From positions 30,579,362 through 30,643,361 of the forward strand of contig OY743170.1 in NCBI GenBank assembly GCA_963555705.1: DNA of 64,000 bases. The letters run 5' to 3'. This DNA is from Ligustrum vulgare (taxonomy: Eukaryota; Streptophyta; Magnoliopsida; Lamiales; Oleaceae). Position numbers and translations under genes: made by a program. Positions 22,151 through 33,256 of the stretch are shown here, one piece after another; the first letter of the stretch is position 1; every line of letters begins with the position of its first letter. The notes below the pieces were generated by a model. It had not been told where the DNA came from. It was given only the letters and a program-made list of their open reading frames with translations, and did not search any database.

Positions 22151-22768
22151 TCCTCACTCGCACACTCCCTGAGAAAATTTCACAGGTTACCCATCATAGA
22201 ATTGCTCCAAGCCAAGCATGCTTAACTGTAGAGTTTCTAACGATGGAATTTCGAAAAAGAAGGTGCATCTTGTTGGTATGAGTAGTATCTATTAAATCTT
22301 TTAAGTTTTTCTGACCTGGGTGTTACAATCATCCCCCGTTAGACTCGCGACATCCTCATCGCGCTTAACCATTTGAGGATCCATTGCCAGGTATTGAGAT
22401 TCAAGAGGTGGCTCCTACGAGTTCAAGAGGTGGCTCTCGTCCTATGGCGTAGTACTCTGTCCCAAATAGCACTTAGTTCCCAATTTTCGGCTGGCAGTCA
22501 ACTCTGATATTATTTGTAACGACCCGGGTTACCTTATAGATCGACAACTCTATCCACTGTACCAATATGGGTCTTTTCAACACGTTTTGTCCTCACTCGC
22601 ACGCTCCTTGAGAAAATTTCTCAAGGGCTAACCCATCATAGAATTGTTCCAAGTCAAGCATGCTTAACTGTGGAGTTCTAATGATGGACTCTTGGAAAAG
22701 AAGGTGCACCTTGTCGGTATGAATAGTACCTACCAAATCTTTTAAGCTTTCCTGGTCTGGGTGTTACA
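22147..22768 (-). mobile_element. Cassandra-type TRIM with 5S rRNA-like LTRs
   Basis: On the minus strand: 5' LTR 22515-22768 (TGTAACACCC to GGTCGTTACA), a worn primer site (ATATCAGAG, 22500-22510 region), about 190 bases of non-coding interior, a purine tract AACGGGGGATGAT, and a second LTR from 22327 leftwards, cut off near 22147. Both LTRs contain sequence like plant 5S rRNA: AGTTAAGCATGCTTG (the box A region) and GATGGGT (the box C region), a diagnostic trait of Cassandra elements. It encodes no protein. The 3' LTR lacks its last ~70 bases where it joins copia C gag. Confidence 0.9.
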
Positions 22769-23040
22769 CAACCCAAAGGAGAAATTACTCTGCTAATTGA
22801 ACTGGGGACTAAACCATGTCAGAGAATGGTCATAGCTAATTTTGTGGCAGTGATTTCCCCTCCAAATACAATGTCGTCCTAGGGAGGCCATTTCTTCATG
22901 AATTGAAAGCAATAGATCCATCTACCATTATCGTATGAAGTTTCAAACAACAAATGGTGTGGCAATAGTAAAGGATGATCAGAGGCCAGCCAGGGAATGT
23001 GAACTGGATTACACCCTGAGGGGTGTACAAAAAAACAAAC
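22769..23040 (+). pseudogene. Ty3/gypsy protease-RT linker fragment
   Basis: The plus strand reads VDFPSKYNVVLGRPFLHELKA after small frame shifts, followed by MKFxTTNGVAIVK and DQRxARE. These are the YNAILGRPxLNxxxAV and DQxxARECY blocks following the gypsy aspartic protease (Tat/Retand-like). It is a short isolated piece directly beside Cassandra. Stops are present. Confidence 0.65.
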
Positions 23041-24303
23041 AAAGGTGATCATTTGACAATGGAGCTTTAAAATAAGTGTATAGATGATAAATCCTCATCG
23101 CATCCTTGAAATACGAAAGCTTTTGAAGAACTACTACTTATTGGGAGCTGGATATTCTGTATGAATATTTTGGATCAACTCTTTTGTATTGAATATTAAT
23201 TCATGAGATTTGGCACCAACATACGTTTATAAAAAAAATGACATTTTAATTCAAAGTATCGATACTTAATAGAAAAAGTAAAGATTTCCAAAAGATATAC
23301 ATATTTTTACCATCTTGTACTCGACCGTTTTACAAAAAGTCGAGTTAGGATATTACAAACTGATCAAAAGATACTGCAACCTTCACTGATCAAAAGATAC
23401 TGCAGCCTTCACAACTCACAAAAACTAAAACTCAATAACTATTAGTAAATTCACAAATCTTAGAATATGAGAAATCAAAAGTGTCAACATAAAAATATTC
23501 AGTCCAAATACGTGTAAACTCATATCTTTACAGTGGATATTCCGGTGGGTAACTCCAAATCTCTGTCTCAATGATATAGATATACTTCAAGCCATCAGAT
23601 AATACTTCCATCATGTTAATGTCGTCCGAAACACTTGATGTTCCAACATCTAGAAATTGAAAACATAGAACACATGAATACAAAGTATTCAGCAAGTAAC
23701 AATTTCTTTTTAAGAACATGACTTTTAATGAGGCCTATATTACAGATCAATTATTATCCCGTCCATGAAATATAACAAGTAGGGAATACAAAACCTTGAA
23801 TTCAAGCGTGGTATTCCACGAGTTCAAGAAGGAAGTCGAAACCTTTGATTGTGGCACGAATATCAAGACAAACGTCATAGGTGAGATAACAAAGAGGGAT
23901 AGAGTAAAATTTTAAAATTATGTAAAAAATAAAAATACTTACTTTTATGCAATATCTAAATAGAACATGTATTAAACCATAAAATAGATTTAAGAGCGTA
24001 TAAGTAAGAACAAGTGTTACTTACAATTACTAATGCCTGGAAATATCAAAAGAATCAAAATCAGAATTTTGTTTTACTAAGATTTGCTTAATGTATCAAT
24101 ACATGTGATCCTGCACCTATAATCAGATTCTGATCTTTGCTGATTCTCAATATTTCCTTTATACAAATGATGCAAAATCTCTACATGGATGATTGAGATT
24201 AGGGTCACGCTATTGCATTAACATGTCCTAATTTAGTATCAAAATCGAAATAACATAGTTTACCTTTAAAAACTAGAAAACTGGAAATCCGTCGAAAGGA
24301 GTT
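23041..24303 (-). other. Possible 3' non-coding region and LTR of a Tekay-like element
   Basis: No gene. On the minus strand a TGTAATATCCTAACTCGAC start at 23357 resembles a Tekay LTR beginning, and the integrase end of such an element lies just right of this stretch. Just right of that start (23357-23408) is a 26-bp direct duplication of ACTGATCAAAAGATACTGCA. The LTR assignment is tentative. Confidence 0.35.
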
Positions 24304-26100
24304 TTAACTGATTGTCCCCCGCCCCGTCCCCCGGCCCAAAAAATAATTCATCTTCGAAATTACCAAAGAGAAGAGTTCTGGGAAACTAATCTTCATTTCA
24401 TCTTCATTTTCAAGTATCTTCTTCAACGAAAGCATTTTGCCAAAAGATTGAACTAAAGGAACTTCTTTATTTCTAAGTTTCTTGGTTTCTCTCATCGAAT
24501 TTTGAACTGGTTTTTCTTCAAAAGTCAAGTCGAGTTGTATCTCGTTTGGAATTTCTATCAGAAAATGGGATGGGTCTGGAATATACCTGTGGAGTGTGGA
24601 GACATGAAATACATTGAACATTCCGTGTAGTTGTCTTGGAAAGTCCAATTTATAAGCTACTTCTCCAATTCATTCAAGGATGAGGAAATGATCATTATAT
24701 CTGGTTTTAGTTTTCCTTTTCTTCCCAAATCTTAATAGTCACTTAATTGGAGAGATTTTCACGAAAACTTGATCTCCGACACTAAATTCAAGTGGTCTTC
24801 TTTTATCCGCCTAGTTTTTCTGTCGATCTTGTGCTATTTTGATGCAAGCTCAAATTTCCTTAGCAGCTTTTAACATGTCCTATAGCATGTAAGAGTTGAT
24901 AAACAAACATTTTTGAGACTCATGCTAATTCAATGGAGATCCACATTTTCTTCTGTATAACGCTTCATAAGGTGGCATTCCGATTGAAGCTTGATAACTA
25001 TTATTATAGGAGAATTCAATCAAAAGTAGAAAATGATCCCAAGTCTGTTCAAAGTCCAGTACGCATGCTCTAAGCATATCTTTCAATGTTTGGATTGTTC
25101 GTTAAGATTGTCCATCTATTTGCGGTTGGAAAGTTGTGAAATTCAATCTTGTTCCCAATTCTATATGCAATTCTTTCCAAAATCAAGATAAAATTATGGG
25201 GTCGCAATCTAATGTAATCGACAAAGTTACTCCATGTTCGGACAATTTCCTAAATTTATAAGTTTTCTAATATTCCATCTTGAACGTCATCTTAATTGGA
25301 AGGAAATGTAATGATTTAGCAAGTTTGTAAAATATTACCCCTATAGCATAAAATCCTTTAGATACTCGGGGTAGACTGTTGAAAAAGTTCATGGTAATTT
25401 TTTCTCATTTCCATTCTGTTACCGGTAGAGATTGTAATGTACCAACAAGTCGCTGGTGTTCAACTTTGACTTGTTGGCAAGTCAAAATTTAGCCATAAAA
25501 CTAGCAGTATCTTTTCTCATTTTAGGCTATCAATACTAACTCCGAATGTATTGGAACATTTTTGTACTTCCATGGTGAATTGAGTATGGTGTACACTATG
25601 CACTTCTTCAAGAATTTTCTATCTAATTCTATATGTTAACGAAACATTAATTCAGTCTTGAGAATTCCTTCATTGGAAATGTTGAAATCAGAAGGTCCAT
25701 GACTTACACTTCTTCGTACTTTATCCGCAGTGGCATCTATCTTCTGGATTTCTTTTATTAAAGCCAGCAATGTAGGCTATATAGTTAAAGTACATATTCA
25801 AACTTTTCCTGGTTCCAATACCTCAAGTTGTAATTTCTCCATATTCTTCTTTAATTCCTTGGATCGATTGCCCTATGTTGGTAACTTTCGGCTTAATGCA
25901 TCAGGCTCCTTGCTTCCTTCAAAATATGAAATGATTAATATTGGACTTTTTCGATTCAAACACAAAAATAGAGGTGAATACTTATGCAATTTGGATCTAT
26001 AATGAACAGGGAATTGAGGAGCTGAATTCACTAGGATGAGGTGGACTGTTCCATTAACCTCCCACATAAAACCACTTATCTTTCCACTGGCTGGTCTACT
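24304..26100 (-). pseudogene. Tekay-like gypsy integrase remnant
   Basis: The best frame (24304-24648) reads MFNVFHVSTLHRYIPDPSHF and LTFEEKPVQ, the C-terminal module of Del/Tekay integrases just before the chromodomain. To the right the minus strand gives FQPQIDGQS and [23 protein letters not shown] (integrase core, about 24940-25130), and further right EPDALSRK (about 25880-25900), the RNase H-integrase boundary. Many stops and shifts make it an old, dead fragment. Confidence 0.8.
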
Positions 26101-26448
26101 TTGGGAGGTCTAGCACTACATTAATTTTGTGAGTAGGTCTAATAATTACATAGAACCACCACGAGTTCTTACCATCAGCTCAAAAATGGTAATAGTAATT
26201 GTACTCGTCGACACTGGGCAGTTCATGACCCATCTTCTTGAAGAGAATAATGAAACCTAGAATGGTTCTCTAGGCATTGGGTTGAGTTTTTGTAGGAGCT
26301 GCCCCACCCTCAAAGGTATTCAGTTATAATATTGGGGAGTGGAAATCTCAAGCTAGCTTCAACGATTGGGCATTAGTCACCACACAACTATGGGGAGGAT
26401 CATCAACTCGCCCAAAATCTTCAGGTATAAAGAAATGGATAGAGTTTG
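26101..26448. other. Unassigned flank of copia D
   Basis: No gene recognised. Before insertion of copia D it was continuous with 31999 onwards. Confidence 0.35.
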
Positions 26449-26765
26449 TGTTAGAATTAATGTACAAGCCCAATTGTTGGGCCGGACTTTACAATTAGAT
26501 AAATTAATATGATTAATTAATCAAGACCCGTTAATGGACCTATTGTGAATAGGGTTAGGGTTTTGAGGTGCACATATTAATATGTGCACTATTGTAGAGA
26601 AATTATCTGAGTCGCTTTTCTGTAATATTCTAGCGCAGGATTTTTCTCTTGCTAGCACAAAGAGAAAAATCAATTCTCTCGAATCCATTCCAATGGTTGA
26701 AGATTGATAGAGTTCCAAAATCAATTCGTTGTGTGAATTTCTGTTAGAGGCTAGACAATTGGACA
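26449..26765 (+). repeat. 5' LTR of copia D (317 bp)
   Basis: TGTTAGAATTAATG to TTGGACA. It contains a perfect 22-base palindrome at 26568-26589 (GTGCACATATTAA half), no longer perfect in the 3' LTR. Confidence 0.9.
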
Positions 26766-26767
26766 AC

Positions 26768-26779
26768 TGGTATCAGAGC
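26768..26779 (+). other. Primer-binding site of copia D
   Basis: TGGTATCAGAGC, a perfect match to the initiator tRNA-Met complement, two bases after the LTR. Confidence 0.9.
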
Positions 26780-27761
26780 CTATCTTATTACTTGTTAGAA
26801 TTTGTTTAATTCTTTGATGAATTCAATATGATTGAATTTTATTTTCTTGTTATCTAGCTTTTGAGAAAATTGATTTTTTTTGTTCAAATCTGATTTGAGA
26901 GAAGAAATTAATTTTGGGTCGAAAAATTGGATTCGGAAGGGCGGATGGCGAAGTGGCGGCAACTGTTGCTGTCGAAAAAGGTGCTCCACGGCGCGACAGA
27001 GCTTGGCGCACAGTCATGCGGTGGATTTTGAATTCCTTCGCTGCTGCTACCATCGGCAGCGGCGTATGCCGCTACCTAGAATGGAAGCGCCAGGCGCTGC
27101 TGCTACAGCGGCTGCTATTGTAGCAGCAGCGCCAGCTGTTGTCAGCAGCATTGTGACGCGGACCAGCGTCGTGTGGCTGCTATAGAGAACCAAGGCAGTG
27201 TGAAGGTGCTGCTTGAGATTATTAGAGCCTTCGGCTCTTGATGGCTGCGGGATGCCGTCGCTGGTCTGCGACGGTTGCCAACATTTGATGAGACGCGGCG
27301 CCACCAACAAGGGACGAGATGTTCAACGAGTAGGGAACTAGGGTTTTCAGGCGAGAGGTAGAGGCGGGGGCCTCCTCTGCAATTTTGGAAATTGTAAGGG
27401 CCCATTTACAATTTAGGGATTAGGGTTCAGAATTGTAGGCAGGGGCTTATTTGCAATCTCTGAAATTATGAGCCCCTACTTGTAATTCTTATAAGGGTTA
27501 AGTTAGCAATTTTAAATAAAGGACCTGTTATGCAATTTTTGAAATTTAAGGATCCGATTGTAATTTTAAATATGGGTCAAATTGAAATTTTTAAAAGGAT
27601 TTAAAATTTGATTTTGAATGGGTTACCCAATTTAAAACTTTGACAAGAAAATTAATTTTGACTCATTTAAATTATATTTTAAAATTCACGACTTTTAAAT
27701 TATTGTTAAAATTGGATTTTAACAAAATATATAATTTAACCCTAAATTGAATTTTATTTTA
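26780..27761 (+). other. Leader and GC-rich block of copia D
   Basis: Positions 26920-27400 are strikingly GC-rich for this window and full of GCAGC/GCTGC trinucleotides. Open frames on both strands (for example 26880-27185 plus, 27142-27405 minus) are Ala/Cys/Arg-rich and share no domain I know. After it come worn repeats of an ATTTGCAATTTNTGAAATT-like phrase (27390-27650). It could be a captured GC-rich host exon or an old gag leader; neither is shown. Confidence 0.45.
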
Positions 27762-28240
27762 TTTAGGAATTTTATCCTAAATTAAAATGTTAATTCAATT
27801 TGCCCTAATTTTAGAATTAGAGTTCGGACTCTAATTTGGTCTTTAATTAAAAATTGATTTTAATTAATTATGAATTAATAATTAGTTAATTCGATTAATT
27901 AATTATGAATTAAATCTTATTTAGGATTTGATCATAAATTCAATTAGCCCTCGAATCTTGAAATTGGAGTTGAACTCTAATTTGCTATTTAATTAAAATT
28001 TGATTTTAATTAAATAAACCCGTTAATTAAAGTAATTGATTAATTTGATTAATTAATTACTAAATTAAATTTTATTTTATTTTAGGATTTTTATCCTAAA
28101 TAAGATGTTAGTTTAATTTGCCCCTTTTAAAATTAGAGTTGGACTCTAATTTGGTATTTGATTAAAATGTGATTTTAATTAAATAAGACCTGCTAACTAA
28201 AGTTAGTTAATTAATTTGATTAATTAATTATTGTTCTGAT
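27762..28240 (+). repeat. Three AT-rich ~160-bp subrepeats (first copy of the block)
   Basis: Units at about 27762-27921, 27922-28082 and 28083-28240 each run TTTAGGATTTTATCC, then an AATTTGCCC phrase, then a TTAGAGTTGGACTCTAATTTGG stem-like core, then ATTAATTAATT-rich sequence. The block returns at 29412-29880 and its first part again at 31062-31190. The core can fold as a hairpin (AGAGTT/GGACTCT). Confidence 0.85.
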
Positions 28241-28329
28241 CCATTTTATCTAAATTAGTTTAGACGACCTAAATTGTTAAAAAATTGAAATTTGTTTATA
28301 TAATATTAGATATTATATTATAATACATT

Positions 28330-29413
28330 TATATGATGAATGTGTATTTAGTGGGTGATTATGGACTCGACCCATGTGATTGCTGATATTGTATTAGTCA
28401 TCAAGGATAATGAACCTATATTTACATAGAAGCTAAGTCAAGTTTAGACTAAACGAGATGGCAGGAAGCCATAGAATCCGAGATTAAAAAAAAAAGTTTT
28501 GGAACTTATTTGATTCGCCTGAAATGGGTAAGACCTATAGGCAGTAAATGTGTTTACTCTGAATCAATTCAGATTCTGCTTGCGGTAGCTACATCCTGTA
28601 ATTATGGGATTTTTGAATCCTTAAACATAGTATACTAGCTACAAATATCTATTATAGATTAAAGCAAGCCTCACAGAGCTAGAATCTTAATTTTGATGAG
28701 ATGATCAAAATGTTTGATTTTATAAAAATTGCAGATTAATTATGTGTGTATATAAAAGGTTAGTGGGAGTGTTTAATATTTCTGATACTATATGTAGGTG
28801 ACATATTATTGATCAGAAGTTGAATATCTAACCTTGAAAGGGAAAGAGCAATTATTTAAATTTCTCCATGATGGATTTGAGAAATAAAAACCTTCACTTT
28901 GGGAACAAGAATCTATAGAGATAGATTTGGAAGGTTGTTTTGATTTCTCAATCCACGTCATAGAAATAATGCTAATGGGGTTAGCATGAGTGAATCCAAT
29001 ATAGGATTCTATCCCAAAAGTGTTGGGGTTAATCTTTTCAAAATGGTGTTTAGAACACATATTGAGAAAGAATGACGTGGAGAAGATACTTGATTGTTTG
29101 ACAATTAGATCTTCTTGAAACGCGACACTATGTACGATACCTTTTGTATTATTGAGTACTTGATAAATACTAAGAATACAATAGACATGAGGAGAAATGT
29201 AGACTTACGGTCTTTAGAGATACCATCCTTCAGTCCAGGAAAGGATGAAGGAAATATTCAGTCTGATTGTTAATTAACTCATAGTAGTGGTGTAGTCATT
29301 TTGAAATGGTTCAAATAAAGAAGACCGCTAACAATACAACCAAGACCAAATACATAGATGCTTGCGAAGCAATATCGATCGTTAAGTTCATTAGTGAACT
29401 ATAAGTGTTCCTA
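28330..29413 (+). pseudogene. Copia RT/RNase H remnant, first copy
   Basis: Plus-strand copia RT riddled with stops: FDEMIKMFDFIK at about 28697-28735, then LILYVGDILLI with YVGD (28791-28802) in place of catalytic YVDD, and the RNase H end near 29300-29410. It is the same family as copia A on the minus strand (6278-7440), which kept YVDD. It cannot be functional. A minus-strand frame over 28806-29060 is only its shadow. Confidence 0.82.
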
Positions 29414-29977
29414 GGAGTTTTATCCTAAATTAAAATGTTAATTCAATTTGCCCTAATTTTAGAATTAGAGTTCGGACTCTAATTTGGTCATTAAATAAAA
29501 ATTGATTTTAATTAATTATGAATTAATAATTAGTTAATTCGATTAATTAATTATTAATTAAATCTTATTTAGGATTTGATCATAAATTCAATTAGCCCTC
29601 GAATCTTGAAATTGGAGTTGAACTCTAATTTGCTATTTAATTAAAATTTGATTTTAATTAAATAAACCCGTTAATTAAAGTAATTGATTAATTTGATTAA
29701 TTAATTACTAAATTAAATTTTATTTTATTTTAGGATTTTTATCCTAAATAAGATGTTAGTTTAATTTGCCCCTTTTGGAATTAGAGTTGGACTCTAATTT
29801 GGTATTTGATTAAAATGTGATTTTAATTAAATAAGACCTGCTAACTAAAGTTAGTTAATTAATTTGATTAATTAATTATTGTTCTGATCCATTTTATCTA
29901 AATTAGTTTAGACGACCTAAATTGTTAAAAACTTGAAATTTGTTTATATAATATTAGATATTATATTATAATACATT

Positions 29978-31063
29978 TATATGATGAATGTGTATTTAGT
30001 GGGTGATTATGGACTCGACCCATGTGATTGCTGATATTTTATTAGTCATCAAGGATAATGAACCTACATTTACATAGAAGCTAAGTTAAGTTTAGACTAA
30101 ACGAGATGGCAGGAAGCCATAGAATCCGAGATTAAAAAAAAAAAAAGATTTGGAACTTATTTGATTCGCCTGAAATGCGTAAGACCCATAGGCAGTAAAT
30201 GTGTTTACTCTGAATCAATTCAGATTCTGCTTGCGGTAGCTACATGCTGTAATAATGGGATTTTTGAATCCTTAAACATAGTATACTAGCTACAAATATC
30301 TATTATAGATTGAAGCAAGCCTCACAGAGCTAGAATCTTAATTTTGATGAGATGATCAAAATGTTTGATTTTATTAAAATTGCAGATTAATTATGTGTGT
30401 ATATAAAAGGTTAGTGGGAGTGTTTAATATTTCTGATACTATATGTAGGTGACATATTATTGATCAGAAGTTGAATATCTAACATTGAAAGGGAAAGTGC
30501 AATTATTTAAATTTCTCCATGATGGATTTGAGAAATAAAAACCTTCACTTTGGGAACCAGAATCTATAGAGATAGATTTGGAAGGTTGTTTTGATTTCTC
30601 AATCCACGTCATAGATATAATGCTAATGGGGTTAGCATGAGTGAATCCAATATAGGATTCTATCCCAAAAGTGTTGGGGTTAATCTTTTCAAAATGGTGT
30701 TTAGAACACATATTGAGAAAGAATGACGTCGAGAAGATACTTGATTGTTTGACAATTAGATCTTCTTGAAACGCGACACTATGTACGATACCTTTTGTAT
30801 TATTGAGTACTTGATAAATACTAAGAATACAATAGACATGAGGAGAAGTGTAGACTTACTGTCTTTAGAGATACCATCCTTCAGTCCAGGAAAGGATGAA
30901 GGAAATATTCAGTCTGATTGTTAATTAACTCATAGTAGTGGTGTAGTCATTTTGAAATGGTTCAAATAAAGAAGACCGCTAACAATACAACCTAGACCAA
31001 ATACATAGATGCTTGCGAAGCAATATCGATCGTTAAGTTCATTAGTGAACTATAAGTGTTCCT
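29978..31063 (+). pseudogene. Copia RT/RNase H remnant, second copy
   Basis: Duplicate of 28330-29413 with the same stops and the same YVGD change (about 30442-30453), so the mutation came before the duplication. Only scattered single-base differences separate the two. Confidence 0.82.
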
Positions 31064-31190
31064 AGGAGTTTTATCCTAAATTAAAATGTTAATTTAATTT
31101 GCCCTAATTTTAGAATTAGAGTTCGGACTCTAATTTTGTCTTTAATTAAAAATTGATTTTAATTAATTATGAATTAATAATTAGTTAATC

Positions 31191-31688
31191 CACTATCCCA
31201 ATAGGAATATGATTATCATATAAACTCATCATATATAGGATACATGAGTTATTGGATCTAGTGGAAGAATATCAATGTTATGCTTTAAATCCAATCGTTT
31301 GATAGCATAACACATATATTATCATTGTATTAATAAAGGCAGATCTATTATTACATTGAGTTTCACTCATCATTTAAATAATAGAGTCCGTAGAGTAAGT
31401 TTAATTAACTTGTAAGTCACAAGATGTTGTGACCGTGAGATACAAGTCATTAATAACTTATTCTAAAATTGTCCCTAGTCGAAGTAACAACAAAATAGGA
31501 CGGCGACGTGAATTAATCGATATTGGTGAGTCGAGGGTGAATTAGAAATAAAGATTTATATTCATCTTATTCCAATCAGATTGGTATAATAATAACACGA
31601 CGTTTGCCATCGTGAATGGAAACTAATGGGTCACGCACAAAAGGTGAGAATTGAATATCTGAAATTGGATCTTGTCCAAGTGGGAGAT
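31191..31688 (+). other. 3' non-coding region of copia D
   Basis: No gene. It ends in the purine tract (about 31677-31688, CAAGTGGGAGAT) that primes plus-strand synthesis. Confidence 0.7.
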
Positions 31689-31998
31689 TGTTAGAATTAA
31701 TGTACAAGCCCAATTGTTGGGCCAGACTTTACAATTAGATAAATTAATATGATTAATTAATCAAGACCCGTTAATGACCCTATTGTGAATAGGACTAGGG
31801 TTTTGAGGTGTACATATTATTATGTGCACTATTGTAGAGAAATTATATGAGTCGCTTTTCTGTAATATTCAGATTTTTCTCTTGCTAGCACAAAGAGAAA
31901 AATCAATTCTCTCGAATCCATTCCAATAGTTGGAGAATGATGGAGTTCCAGAATCAACTCGCTGTGTGGATTTCTGTTAGAGGCTGGACAATTTGACA
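31689..31998 (+). repeat. 3' LTR of copia D (310 bp)
   Basis: Homologous to 26449-26765 with roughly twenty differences and an 8-base gap (TCTAGCGCAGG region), so the insertion is much older than the element at 34337. Confidence 0.9.
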
Positions 31999-33256
31999 GT
32001 TGGTGGTGACAAGATTGTACGTCCGTTTCAGATTTCAGATTCACGGCGTTCATCAAAGGTATCATCTTTATCACAAATTCTATCTAAGTGCAAGGTTGAT
32101 CCAGGCTATGGTTTCGAGTTTGTTTAATTTCCGCTGTGCATGTATGTATCGAAACCCTACAGTTTGGAATCCTATAAAAAAATTCCAATCTTCCAACTCC
32201 TCTTGGATGATATTTTCCAGTAAAATTTGATAGATAAGAAGTATTAGGATGTGGGGAAAACCAAAGGAAGATGAAAAACGGCCTGGAGTGGAAGCATAGG
32301 TAGATGTTAAGGCTATGGTTACATTTGTTGTGGCTAGCATCTAACTGCTAAGGTAACTGGGTTGGAAACGTCTTCACCTCATTCACGTCGCAAAAGAGAA
32401 TTAGAAAGAGATTTTGAAAGTGTGTCCTCACCTTCAAATCGGGAAACATTTACTTCGGGTTCTTCTTCCCCGCCATATGACCCAGCTTTCCACTCACTGC
32501 TCTCTGCAACACTGCTACTCATTCTAACTATTTGGCAAATTGGGTACTCTCTACAAATTCAGGAAAGAGAAGTAAAATTCTCACCTCAAAATATGGGCGA
32601 ACTCACAAATGGGTGCCAAATTAGGCGCCTATTCGGATGCGGATATGAGAGTTAGTTTGGCACAAATTCGAGATAATCCATAATTTTTTGACGAGGAATT
32701 TAGAGAAAAATGGGCCATATATAGATGGAGAGAGGAGAGAGAGATCTCAAAGGTCAGAGTGAAATATGCGCGAAAGTAATAATGGCGGCGATGCCTAGGC
32801 CTAGGTTTCTAAATCCCAGTAACTGTAAAACACGTGGCACGCATATTCTTGAAATCCGTATTTACAGGTCTCAATAAAAAATATCTTGCAATTGTTCATT
32901 TTCAAGATCCGCCCTCAACAATTTTAACGTATATCGAGGGGACATTTATTGGTTGCCGAACCGAGGCAGAAACAAATTTTCGGGAAGTGTTATAACACGT
33001 AATGATTAATGTTATTTATGTTTTCGAGATAGAATTTGTGGTTAAAAATTGGATAGAAAAAATTTGTATGGTTAAAAAAATGTTTTGAATTCATGCCGAT
33101 TATAAACAAAGTTTACCGAACACATAGTTAATTTTCTGCAAAATAAGTGTCAAGTGTATATTGATTGAATCGACCTAGAAGATGATACATGGCAAAATTA
33201 ACCAAACTGGATTGGTGACTCTCCCTTGAGAAAGGACAAATGACTTGGAAAGTGAT
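31999..33256. other. Unassigned flank, possibly with a host gene fragment
   Basis: Between copia D and Athila. A plus-strand frame at 32362-32655 (97 residues, Ser/Arg-rich start SSPHSRRKRELERDFES, then a hydrophobic run LLSATLLLILTIW) has more ordinary composition than other frames here. A TATATATAG run and a GGCGGCGATG ATG context occur at 32715-32800. I do not recognise the protein and see no splice structure, so it is not called as a gene. Confidence 0.3.

Larger units (their letters stand above)
27773..31190 (+). repeat. 1.65-kb direct tandem duplication (2 copies plus partial third)
   Basis: The TATCCTAAATTAAAATGTTAA start recurs at 27773, 29421 and 31072, giving periods of 1648 and 1651. 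Copies one and two include the 160-bp subrepeats, an AT-rich spacer and the RT remnant, and are nearly identical by eye. The third copy stops after about 120 bases, at 31190. The copies differ mainly by single bases and by the length of an A-run (28488/30135). Confidence 0.92.
26449..31998 (+). mobile_element. Copia D, non-autonomous, with internal tandem duplication
   Basis: The two LTRs (26449-26765, 31689-31998) begin TGTTAGAATTAATG and end in ACA. A perfect tRNA-Met site follows the first and a purine tract AAGTGGGAGAT precedes the second. The flanks GTTTG (26444-26448) and GTTGG (31999-32003) look like a target duplication with one change. The interior has no gag-pol frame. It holds a GC-rich block, AT-rich 160-bp repeats, and a copia RT remnant, the last two duplicated as a 1.65-kb unit. 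Confidence 0.85.

Noticed and set aside
22147..22768. Two 5S rRNA-like stretches as 5S rRNA genes
   Set aside because: They are partial, inside LTR-like repeats with TG...CA ends, a primer site and a purine tract; Cassandra explains them better.
28806..29060. 84-residue minus-strand frame, repeated at 30457-30711
   Set aside because: Antisense shadow of the duplicated copia RT remnant. Its apparent conservation comes from the tandem duplication.
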